The position numbers and the translations under genes were made by a program. Shown in pieces: positions 33,237 through 40,153 of a stretch of DNA of 44,230 nucleotides. The stretch's first letter is position 1. Each line of letters starts with the position of its first letter. Location: NCBI GenBank assembly GCA_910585095.1, contig CAJUBU010000022.1:1-44230 (forward strand), written 5' to 3'. The notes under the pieces were generated by a model. That model was not told the origin of the DNA and made no database searches. It saw nothing but the letters and a program-made list of their open reading frames with translations. Origin of the DNA: an uncultured Lachnospira sp. GTDB lineage: Bacteria > Bacillota > Clostridia > Lachnospirales > Lachnospiraceae.

Positions 33237-34286
33237 TTATTCTGAAATAACTACGCCTAGCTTCACTGTATCAAAACCAGCCAAATGTTTTAATATAATA
33301 ATTGCATCGCCAATGGAAATCAAATCTTTTTGTTCTTTATCATAATCCCTGTTTACATTGGCAGCTTTAATATTAATATGTACATCACTATATCCTGCAA
33401 GATATTTTTTTAACACAACAACATCGCTGATATTGATAAAACCGTCATTATTTACATCACCTAATGCACCTGGCACACACTGTTGTGAATTTGAACCTCC
33501 TGTTTCATCTTTTTCAAGTTCCCAATCAACAAGAAGCTCGTCCAAATCCACATTGCATGGTTGATAATTTGCACTTAATACTCCATGTACTCTGCCATCA
33601 CTGCGATATTGCCATAACATGCCATTCATCTGTCGTACTTTATTTTCTGCCTCTAAAACTTTACTTGGGTTGTCCAAATCAGGCCAACTTGCTATCCATC
33701 TATAAGCTGATAATTCATCGGCATACAATATATTTGTATAATAATTATAACTTGAATATATGCCTGTACGCCATCCTGTATCAGACAAATTATTTAACAC
33801 AATTTTCACCAAATCTGTAAGCCTTCTTCTTCCTTCATCTGTATACACATTCAAACCATGTTTTAAATAATATGTTGTATCTTCCACATCAAGATACACT
33901 CCCATTTCTGGTTTTGAATCACCAATCATACGCTTAATATGATTGGCTTCACTCAAAGCTTCTCTTTCATTAACTGCATAGGAATATAAATATACTCCAA
34001 ATGGTATATTTAATCGTTTACATTCAGAAACATTCCTTTGAAACTGTGAATCATCTTGTTCTACATCATCATCACCATAACCACATCTCAATATTGCAAA
34101 TTTTATGTAATTATCCTTTTTAATTATATCCCAATCAACATATTGATGTGATGAGACATCCATTCCTATACTTCCTTCCTTTAATACTCGATTAGCCGCA
34201 TATGCCTGCCAAACTGTTCTACTCGTCAATAATCCGCTCACTACTAGCACTATTAAAAGAATAACAGATATGACTTTTCTTTTCAT
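33237..34286 (-). CDS. Secreted GH25 lysozyme with type I dockerin
   Basis: A 349-residue extracellular muramidase. Residues 1-31 form a signal peptide (MKRKVISVILLIVLVVSGLL and on to AYA). Residues 39-255 are a GH25 domain: IGMDVSSHQ (40-48), FAILRCGYG (63-71) and the catalytic region GVYLDVEDT with D133 and E135. Residues 276-340 are a dockerin with two calcium-binding repeats, GDVNNDGFINISDVVVLKKYL and ANVNRD...LISIGDAIIILKHLAG. Dockerins bind cohesins, so the enzyme is built to join a protein complex, yet no cohesin gene is in the window. It probably remodels the own wall or attacks neighbours (inference). It has its own promoter (34393-34421); GGAG lies 13 bases before the ATG. Confidence 0.94.
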   Translation of the reverse strand: MKRKVISVILLIVLVVSGLLTSRTVWQAYAANRVLKEGSIGMDVSSHQYVDWDIIKKDNYIKFAILRCGYGDDDVEQDDSQFQRNVSECKRLNIPFGVYLYSYAVNEREALSEANHIKRMIGDSKPEMGVYLDVEDTTYYLKHGLNVYTDEGRRRLTDLVKIVLNNLSDTGWRTGIYSSYNYYTNILYADELSAYRWIASWPDLDNPSKVLEAENKVRQMNGMLWQYRSDGRVHGVLSANYQPCNVDLDELLVDWELEKDETGGSNSQQCVPGALGDVNNDGFINISDVVVLKKYLAGYSDVHINIKAANVNRDYDKEQKDLISIGDAIIILKHLAGFDTVKLGVVISE

Positions 34287-34392
34287 AACTTTTAACGAAC
34301 TCCTTTCCTTTATATGAACATAGAATAATATTTTATTACTGAATCATATAATGATTAACATTTTAAATTACATTTGCTTTTATAAATTTGTA

Positions 34393-34421
34393 ATTATATC
34401 ATATTTGCTTGCAGCAAACAA
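34393..34421 (-). promoter_or_regulatory. Promoter of the dockerin lysozyme
   Basis: On the - strand TTGTTT (34416-34421) and TATAAT (34393-34398), spacing 17, with an extended -10 TGA before TATAAT. Confidence 0.65.
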
Positions 34422-34424
34422 GTC

Positions 34425-34466
34425 CCCCACTTATACCTTTTCGTCATTGAAGTGGGGATCTTTTTG
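34425..34466 (+). terminator. Stem-loop with T-run between divergent promoters
   Basis: CCCCACTT (34425-34432) pairs with AAGTGGGG (34450-34457), followed by ATCTTTTT on the + strand. A smaller TTTGC/GCAAA hairpin precedes it at about 34405. It has terminator form but no rightward gene ends here, so it may end a short or antisense transcript. Confidence 0.6.
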
Positions 34467-34520
34467 ACAAGATTAAAATCCAAACTTTACTAAAATTATT
34501 GATAGAAATAACTCTGTGAC

Positions 34521-34549
34521 TTGAAATATAAAAATAAAATGTCTATAAT
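34521..34549 (+). promoter_or_regulatory. Promoter of the surface protein/NADAR operon
   Basis: TTGAAA (34521-34526) and TATAAT (34544-34549), spacing 17. The leader would be about 80 bases. Confidence 0.75.
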
Positions 34550-34634
34550 TACTTCATGTTCACACCTTTGCTTAATTATATACGAAATAACCAAATAAAG
34601 GAACTAACAAAATATGTAAGAAAGGACTCTTAAA

Positions 34635-36002
34635 ATGAATCGTAATTTTAACCATATATTGAAAAAGTACTCCTATTTATTTATCGTATCTGTTTTATTC
34701 ATATATAATATTATTTTTACAGTTATACTAAATAAAAATCATTTTACAGCATATGCACAAAATTCAACCCCTATTACTTCCTATGAAGACCTGTTAAAGA
34801 TAAAAGACAATCCTTCTGGTGATTATATTCTTATGAATGATTTAGATTTATCTGGTAAGAATTGGATTCCTCTAACTTTCACAGGCATTTTTGACGGCAA
34901 TGGACATTCCATACTTAACGTTACAATCAAGGAAACAGGAAATACAATAAGAACTTCTTATGATGGCAATATGAAAACGTATGATACCGTGTTTTGCGGC
35001 TTTTTTGATATTCTTGAAGAAGAAGCTGTTGTGTCCAACCTAAACCTTATTAATATCCGTGCAGATATCACTTGTGACACACCTTGTTTTATTGGCGGTA
35101 TAGCAGGATATATGGATAAAAGCTCTATTAAAGATTGCACAATCTCTGGAAATTTAAGTCTAAAAACAACTGCCCCAATGTTTGGTGTAGGTGGCATTGC
35201 TGGATTTGGCAATGGTAGCATTGACCGAACAAATACTGATATGACACTGATATGTATTGATGATAACAAGACTGAAAAAGATGAACAATTTTTAGGCGGT
35301 GCTTACGCTACTGGTTATATTGGACTTGGCGACTGCAATATAAAAGTAAATGGCTTTGTATCCGACCATGGCTATGTCCATAATGGCGGTCTCGTTGGTA
35401 TGTTTGCGCTGTACCCTGCTGGTACACAATACACCTCCTACATCACAAACAATCATATAGAAGGTATCATATCTTTTTTTGAAGATAACACTGATAGGAG
35501 AGCCTACTGTGCAGAATATGTTGGAGAAGTATTGAATTGGTCTTATGATTGGGGCGGCTGCACCGCCAATTTTACAAGAGATGAACATGACGACTATGAT
35601 ACAATACTGCTTCCAGATATGTGCGAAAATCCTCAATATACAAAAACCGTAACTGAAAGCACCAACGAACAATACGGATATACAACTTATACTTGTTCAC
35701 AATGCGGATATACTTACACCGACAATTACACATTATATCAATCTGATTTAAAAGCAATTGAAGATGCTAAAAAAGAAAGTCTTGCAGCAGCAAACGCCAC
35801 AGAATCAACAACAAGCTTAGCAACAAACAAAGAAGATTCCACAACACCAAATGATAATGCTTCCACAAACTCATTAAAAATTGTGGTATATGTAATATCG
35901 GCTCTATTAATATTTATGGTAATTACCATCGTTATTGTGAATATTTATTTACGCAACAAACGATATCACAAAAAAAATCATTATAAGAAAAAAAGGAGAT
36001 AA
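34635..36002 (+). CDS. Membrane-anchored surface protein with GLUG-like repeat region
   Basis: A 455-residue exported protein. Residues 15-41 are a signal peptide or anchor (FIVSVLFIYNIIFTVIL, then AYAQN). About 47-290 reads as the beta-helical/GLUG-type repeats of Clostridia surface proteins: GDYILMNDLDLSGKNWIPL, FTGIFDGNGHSILNV, IGGIAGYMDKSSIKDCTISG, GVGGIAGFGNGSID, NGGLVGMF. A small cysteine motif CSQCGYTYTDNYT follows near 355-367, then a Ser/Thr/Asn linker and a C-terminal membrane segment (about 412-436) with a very basic tail (KRYHKKNHYKKKRR). There is no LPXTG. Its ligand is unknown. The NADAR gene starts two bases after its stop, and that gene's ribosome site lies inside the codons for the basic tail. 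Confidence 0.8.
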   Translation: MNRNFNHILKKYSYLFIVSVLFIYNIIFTVILNKNHFTAYAQNSTPITSYEDLLKIKDNPSGDYILMNDLDLSGKNWIPLTFTGIFDGNGHSILNVTIKETGNTIRTSYDGNMKTYDTVFCGFFDILEEEAVVSNLNLINIRADITCDTPCFIGGIAGYMDKSSIKDCTISGNLSLKTTAPMFGVGGIAGFGNGSIDRTNTDMTLICIDDNKTEKDEQFLGGAYATGYIGLGDCNIKVNGFVSDHGYVHNGGLVGMFALYPAGTQYTSYITNNHIEGIISFFEDNTDRRAYCAEYVGEVLNWSYDWGGCTANFTRDEHDDYDTILLPDMCENPQYTKTVTESTNEQYGYTTYTCSQCGYTYTDNYTLYQSDLKAIEDAKKESLAAANATESTTSLATNKEDSTTPNDNASTNSLKIVVYVISALLIFMVITIVIVNIYLRNKRYHKKNHYKKKRR

Positions 36003-36004
36003 TC

Positions 36005-36658
36005 ATGGCAAATCGACCTATTTATCACGCAATAACAAAACCCCCATTTTATGAAGCCATCCATGTTGATTTTCAATTTTATTCTGGCTTTTCCTTATCC
36101 CAAAAGCAAAAGTGTATAAAAAGTCTACATGAAGCCTATTTAAATCGTTACCCTGATAGAAATGTTTTGGAAATTTCATCAAAAAGCACTATCAATCTTG
36201 GTATTTCACTAAGCGCATTTAACTTAACCTTAACCAACGATACAAAAACATTTTCCGTGGAATGTGCCTTTCAGGGCAGTAAAGTTTTTGAAAATGGTGG
36301 TCCTTATATTGATTTGTTTGATAAAACATCAAGAGAGGCTAAAAAAGATGAGCGATTAAAGACAAGCGGAGCATTAACCCAATTTCAATATTTTAATAAC
36401 AGCTATCCTCTTGAACCAAAAGATTTATTTTACAATTGGCTATATATCAATGCCTTATCTCAAAATAAAGAGCTTGCCGAACAATTGCTTTGTTATGACA
36501 GTTTTTCAGATATTGAGTTTAACCCTCAAAAATCTATTAATTGTCAAGCCAAAGCGGCAGCGGCTTTTGTTGGATTATCAACACAGCATATATTATCAGA
36601 AGCGCTTTCATCGAATGAAAACTTTTTAAAATTTGTTTATGGAAAATGCTTGACATAA
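36005..36658 (+). CDS. DarT1-associated NADAR-type antitoxin (orphan)
   Basis: A 217-residue protein of the NADAR-like family found with DarT1 toxins (DUF6977-type). In that system DarT1 attaches ADP-ribose to guanosine in DNA, and the NADAR protein removes it. Matching segments are FSLSQKQKCIKSLHEAY, LEISSKSTINLGISLSAFNL, the core SVECAFQGSKVFENGGPYID, SREAKKD, and LEPKDLFYNWLYINALSQN, FSDIEFNPQKSINCQAKAAA. The protein is complete. No DarT-like toxin lies next to it: upstream is a surface protein and downstream an Imm19-like gene. AAGGAG before the ATG sits in the preceding gene, implying translational coupling. It may be a stand-alone anti-toxin or repair enzyme (inference). Confidence 0.82.
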   Translation: MANRPIYHAITKPPFYEAIHVDFQFYSGFSLSQKQKCIKSLHEAYLNRYPDRNVLEISSKSTINLGISLSAFNLTLTNDTKTFSVECAFQGSKVFENGGPYIDLFDKTSREAKKDERLKTSGALTQFQYFNNSYPLEPKDLFYNWLYINALSQNKELAEQLLCYDSFSDIEFNPQKSINCQAKAAAAFVGLSTQHILSEALSSNENFLKFVYGKCLT

Positions 36659-36749
36659 AGTCACTAAAAGAATCTAAAGATTTTTGCACAAATAGCAGCG
36701 CAGAAATGAGGATTAGTGTGAAAAATAATGCTAATGCACTTATTATTTC

Positions 36750-36867
36750 ACAAACAAACCAGTTTGTTACCTATTTGTGCCGAAGTGTCACAAATAGGGC
36801 TTGATGCGACAATAGAAATCGCCTACGCGAATTTCTATTGCGCAATTCCTACGCTACGCTTCGGAAT
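36750..36867 (+). repeat. Four successive hairpins; family 2 repeat (copy 2), leader of the Imm19-like gene
   Basis: ACAAAC/GTTTGT (36750-36767), CCTATTTGTG/CACAAATAGG (36770-36798, ten perfect pairs), CAATAGAAAT/ATTTCTATTG (36810-36840, ten perfect pairs) and ATTCC/GGAAT (36845-36867) follow one another. The second hairpin and the final CGGAATGGAG segment match the copy before the vWA gene. The last part (CAATTCCTACGCTACGCTT) also faintly resembles family 1. Confidence 0.75.
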
Positions 36868-36878
36868 GGAGGATTTAT

Positions 36879-37436
36879 ATGAATAACATCAATATAATTT
36901 CAGAGGATTTTAATTTTTCTAATAAAAAATTTTGGTTAAATTTTATCGCTTTATCCTTTCCTACTGCTTTAGACAGAGAAACCGACATGTCATTAAGTGA
37001 AATTATTGAAGAAAATACATCAACTGATATTGAATGGTGGGACAATTTTACTGGATATTATGATGGAATTTTAGATGAATCGGATGGTTATATTGATAAT
37101 CCAAAAACATTTACTTATAATCTTACATCTACTCAAATTTTAAAAATCGAATTTCACCCCTGTGATATCGTCTATTATATCAATAATAATCAAATTGGAT
37201 GCACAGGGGGAGAATATTCTATTTTTATTTTTCCATTTGCAGATTTATTTAAATATACACAAGACCATATAGACGACCGCATTTTTCTCTTGCTGCTGCC
37301 TTTAACTGTCATTCATAAGCAAGATGTTTTGTATGCAGCCAAAAAAATATACCATATTCTGTGTTTCTTTTTTGATAAAACGATTTGTAATCAGCTTACT
37401 AATAGTATTCTATATGGTTTAATGGAAGAAGAATAA
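36879..37436 (+). CDS. Imm19-like immunity protein (orphan)
   Basis: A 185-residue cytosolic protein. The segment LKIEFHPCDIVYYINNNQIG with CTGGEYSIFIFPF and then FLLLLPLTVI fits the pattern I recall for Imm19, an immunity family of polymorphic toxin systems that protects against a neighbour's injected toxin. No toxin gene is beside it. GGAGG lies six bases before the ATG, and the highly structured family 2 repeat fills its leader. It converges on the Imm51 gene with 13 bases between the stops. Orphan immunity genes are often collected as defence against rivals. The family call is moderate; the motif could also belong to a related unnamed family. Confidence 0.6.
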   Translation: MNNINIISEDFNFSNKKFWLNFIALSFPTALDRETDMSLSEIIEENTSTDIEWWDNFTGYYDGILDESDGYIDNPKTFTYNLTSTQILKIEFHPCDIVYYINNNQIGCTGGEYSIFIFPFADLFKYTQDHIDDRIFLLLLPLTVIHKQDVLYAAKKIYHILCFFFDKTICNQLTNSILYGLMEEE

Positions 37437-37449
37437 CGTTGCGTGAAAA

Positions 37450-37812
37450 CTAGTCCCACTCAATGTTATCGCCTTCTTCTCTGACGATACGATAAAGTTC
37501 TTCCTCATTGTCCACCAGAGAACAAATAATTCCCATAAATTTTTGAGCCTTTAATTTATTTTCAGGCGTTTTTTTATAATATGCTGAATACATGCCTGCC
37601 TCTGGGTCTGTCTCCATACCTTCAAGCACATCAGGCGCATTTTTTTCAAGATAATAATTAAAAAACGCCTCCCAGTTATAGCCATTCATATAAGCCTCTT
37701 CATTGATTTCATTCATCTTTTCACCAATGGCTAAAATCTCTTTATTTTCCACATAAAAACTCACGGAAATACTCTTATCTGTTTCTATCATTGACACATG
37801 ATTATTTTCCAC
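37450..37812 (-). CDS. Imm51-family immunity protein (orphan)
   Basis: A 120-residue acidic protein of the Imm51 type. Key stretches are NGYNWEAFFNYYLEKNAP, LEGMETDPEAGMYSAYY and the ending EELYRIVREEGDNIEWD, which are hallmark Imm51 segments. Imm51 proteins neutralise toxins of polymorphic toxin systems. It starts at GTG (37812); AAGGAGG lies eight bases upstream, running into the TAG stop of the preceding gene, so it is translationally coupled to it. No toxin is adjacent. It is the last gene of the leftward string that begins with the nitrogen operon, which suggests insertion behind it rather than a shared role (inference). Confidence 0.78.
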   Translation of the reverse strand: MENNHVSMIETDKSISVSFYVENKEILAIGEKMNEINEEAYMNGYNWEAFFNYYLEKNAPDVLEGMETDPEAGMYSAYYKKTPENKLKAQKFMGIICSLVDNEEELYRIVREEGDNIEWD

Positions 37813-37813
37813 A

Positions 37814-38083
37814 CTATACCTCCTTTTTTACCAATCGAAAACTTTTTCTTCCATACTTATCTACATCTTCCACAAAGATATTATCTGTTTTTGTATTCTT
37901 TTTTGTCTCATAATCTTGTATTACCTTTTCAATAATATCTATGGAAACAGGATAAGACAACTGTTTTTTAATTTGGGCAGTATCTAGTCCCTTATCATAC
38001 AGATGCCTTATCGCATCTGCATATGCTACATCGGCAGAAAAAGAAGATAATGCCTGTTTAAAATACTTTCCTTCTTCCATCAT
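37814..38083 (-). CDS. Small hypothetical protein behind the APC permease
   Basis: Not recognised. About 89 residues from the ATG at 38083 (AAAGG close upstream, and a second ATG follows at once). A longer frame to a TTG at 38170 would overlap the permease end by 14 bases, but it is Asn/Lys-rich there and less convincing. The protein is charged and helical: FSADVAYADAIRHLYDKGLD, then TAQIKKQLSYPVSIDIIEKV looks like a helix-turn-helix-type segment, and VDKYGRKSFRLVKKEV ends it. Coupled to the Imm51 gene, whose GTG lies one base after its stop. Confidence 0.55.
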   Translation of the reverse strand: MMEEGKYFKQALSSFSADVAYADAIRHLYDKGLDTAQIKKQLSYPVSIDIIEKVIQDYETKKNTKTDNIFVEDVDKYGRKSFRLVKKEV

Positions 38084-38156
38084 CTTCCTTTCTGCCCTTT
38101 CAATCTTGGTTAAACCGTTGTTCTGTTCCACATTATATAATAAAAAATATATTTTG

Positions 38157-39572
38157 TCACTTGTTATCAATTAGATTTTTTTCTTTTAATCCCTGCTGCA
38201 TAGTATGATACATGGGTGATTCCATCGCCATAATTTTTGGTATACTCACATTTTTAAGCAATGGCATCTGCAATCTTTTTTTGCACCAAAAAAACGCATA
38301 GACAATCATTGCAATCATAAAAATAAAAGAAATCAAAAATATCAGGTTACGTTCTGTTACATTGGTTGAAATATTGCACATCATATATATTGTTACAACG
38401 ATACCTATTATTTGAAACAAAGGAAACAATGGTACTTTAAAACTTCTAGGCGCATTTTTCATCTTTTTTCTTAATACGATTACATTGATATGATAGACAA
38501 TATAAGCCAACATCCAAAATAGTGATGAACATAAAATCAAAAAAGCTACTTCATTTCCGGATGAAATTCCTGTTGCCTCAATAATTATCGTACAAGCTCC
38601 CATTAAAAGCAATACGATATATGGCGCGCCTTTCTTATTTTTCTTTTGAAATAATGCTGGCAAAAGATTAATTTTAGCCATTCCGCAGCAAATTTCAGAA
38701 ACACAGCAAATAATCGAATTTTGTGTACTTACCGCAGCTAATATTGCAACAATAATAATCCAATATCGCCCTACATTTCCTAACATATTGACTGCATATA
38801 AAATATGCGGTGAATCTGCTGCACCGACTTCTTCCCATATAGTATAATTTTTAAATCCAATAACCATCATAATTTGTATAACACACATAATAGCAAGACT
38901 TAAAAACATACTCAAAGGTACGTTTTTCTTTGGATTTTTCATATCTTTGCCAATTGGCACAATAAATTCGGAGCCTATAAACAGCCAAAATGCTGTAACA
39001 GTCAATGGCATAATATCTGAAATATCTGTTGATAACACAGCCTCTTGTTCAACGGTCTGTCCTGTTCCTAATCCAAACATTCCAATCAATCCAAGTATAA
39101 ATAATGAAACCACCATAAATGTCGCAACAACTGTCTGAACAATTGCAGACATATTAATGCCTCTTAAATTAATTAACACTAAGATAATTGTCAATGCAAC
39201 ACTATATACTGCCGGCGGAATATTTCCGCCTATAAATTCGCACATTACATTGGCAAACATCGCACCTTCTGCGGGCGCTGCAAATATATTGCTGATAACA
39301 TATCCGCCTATCATTGTTACAATGGTAATCATTGGACCAACGCCTGCCAGCATATATTGTGCCAGTCCGCCAGTTAAATTAGGCATCAGCGCATTTAATT
39401 CTGCCACCGATGCCGCCGCCATCATATTGACTAGACAAACGCCCACAATTGCAAATATAAAAGAAATCCCAACTGTACTAGCACCTGTGGCTAATGGAAT
39501 AAAACAGCTTGTGGCAATAATCATTCCAACGCCCGTTGAGATAGCACTAAATAAACTTATTTTCTTTTGCAT
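38157..39572 (-). CDS. APC-superfamily amino acid/amine permease
   Basis: A 471-residue integral membrane transporter with about 12 hydrophobic segments. The N-terminal GVGMIIATSCFIPLATGAS corresponds to the substrate/Na+ loop of APC permeases, and the TM6 region reads FWLFIGSEFIVPIGKDMKNP. AGGAG lies just before the ATG, directly behind a long hairpin (39587-39645). It is transcribed with the PII and urea amidolyase genes, so it probably imports the nitrogen compound that feeds them (inference). The substrate is not deducible from sequence. Full length. Confidence 0.88.
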   Translation of the reverse strand: MQKKISLFSAISTGVGMIIATSCFIPLATGASTVGISFIFAIVGVCLVNMMAAASVAELNALMPNLTGGLAQYMLAGVGPMITIVTMIGGYVISNIFAAPAEGAMFANVMCEFIGGNIPPAVYSVALTIILVLINLRGINMSAIVQTVVATFMVVSLFILGLIGMFGLGTGQTVEQEAVLSTDISDIMPLTVTAFWLFIGSEFIVPIGKDMKNPKKNVPLSMFLSLAIMCVIQIMMVIGFKNYTIWEEVGAADSPHILYAVNMLGNVGRYWIIIVAILAAVSTQNSIICCVSEICCGMAKINLLPALFQKKNKKGAPYIVLLLMGACTIIIEATGISSGNEVAFLILCSSLFWMLAYIVYHINVIVLRKKMKNAPRSFKVPLFPLFQIIGIVVTIYMMCNISTNVTERNLIFLISFIFMIAMIVYAFFWCKKRLQMPLLKNVSIPKIMAMESPMYHTMQQGLKEKNLIDNK

Positions 39573-39586
39573 AACACTCCTATAAA

Positions 39587-39645
39587 GGCTGTCGCAAAAT
39601 AACTAAAATTTAGTATAGGTGATTGCCATCTATTTTGCAACAGCC
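39587..39645 (-). promoter_or_regulatory. Long hairpin between the PII and permease genes
   Basis: GGCTGTCGCAAAATA (39587-39601) pairs with TATTTTGCAACAGCC (39631-39645) at 14 of 15 positions. On the - strand only a short T-stretch follows and the permease ribosome site comes next, so it may act as a leaky terminator or RNA-stability stem separating the expression of the two genes. Confidence 0.6.
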
Positions 39646-39727
39646 CCTTTTTCCTTTCCATTTTTGCACATAAACACATTGCTCTACAAACTCTATTTCT
39701 TAGCAGCTTTTATCAAACGGTCTACAT

Positions 39728-40120
39728 TTACAATTCCGTCTTTTCAAGCGCGTCCATTCCCTGCTCTCCCGTTCTCACTCGTACAATATTGGTCACATCC
39801 GAAACAAATATTTTCCCATCGCCAATATGTCCTGTATATAATTCCTCACTGACAATAGACAATAATTCATCTACGGATTCCTTCTTACACACAAACATAA
39901 TCATACTTTTAGGCAATAACTGTAAAGGCTTGTCATCACTAAAATCAATCTCATATTCATATGCCCCATTTTGAACACCACAGCCCAATACATTTGACAC
40001 TGTAATTCCATTGACGCCAAGTTTGCTTAACTTTTGGTGCAGACTTTTCTTTCCAAGATTGGTTACAAGCTCACTTGCTTTTGAGACAGAAACAATAATT
40101 TCAACTTTTGCAAATTCCAT
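39728..40120 (-). CDS. PII-family nitrogen regulatory protein
   Basis: A 130-residue PII-like trimeric sensor of 2-oxoglutarate and ATP/ADP. The C-terminal signature is intact: TGHIGDGKIFVSDVTNIVRVRTGEQG. KLGVNGITVSNVLGCGVQNG corresponds to the GMT-V-G-G-Q-G region before the T-loop. The T-loop (AYEYEIDFSDDKPLQ) lacks the RGAEY sequence around the tyrosine that is uridylylated in GlnB/GlnK, so covalent control is unlikely. It lies between allophanate hydrolase and the permease, and may gate the permease or the carboxylase by direct contact (inference). PII-like proteins with altered T-loops occur in several carboxylase or transporter operons. Confidence 0.9.
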   Translation of the reverse strand: MEFAKVEIIVSVSKASELVTNLGKKSLHQKLSKLGVNGITVSNVLGCGVQNGAYEYEIDFSDDKPLQLLPKSMIMFVCKKESVDELLSIVSEELYTGHIGDGKIFVSDVTNIVRVRTGEQGMDALEKTEL

Positions 40121-40153
40121 ATTTTTCCTCTTTTCTGCGCTGATTTTGCGCTC

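Noticed and set aside
35292..35672. A 126-residue frame antisense to the surface protein
   Set aside because: Shadow of the real gene: no ribosome site and no family resemblance, while the + strand frame has clear domains.
36820..36866. Full family 1 repeat copy before the Imm19-like gene
   Set aside because: Only a loose resemblance (CAATTCCTACGCTACGCTT) without the GATATTCGC core; kept as part of family 2 instead.
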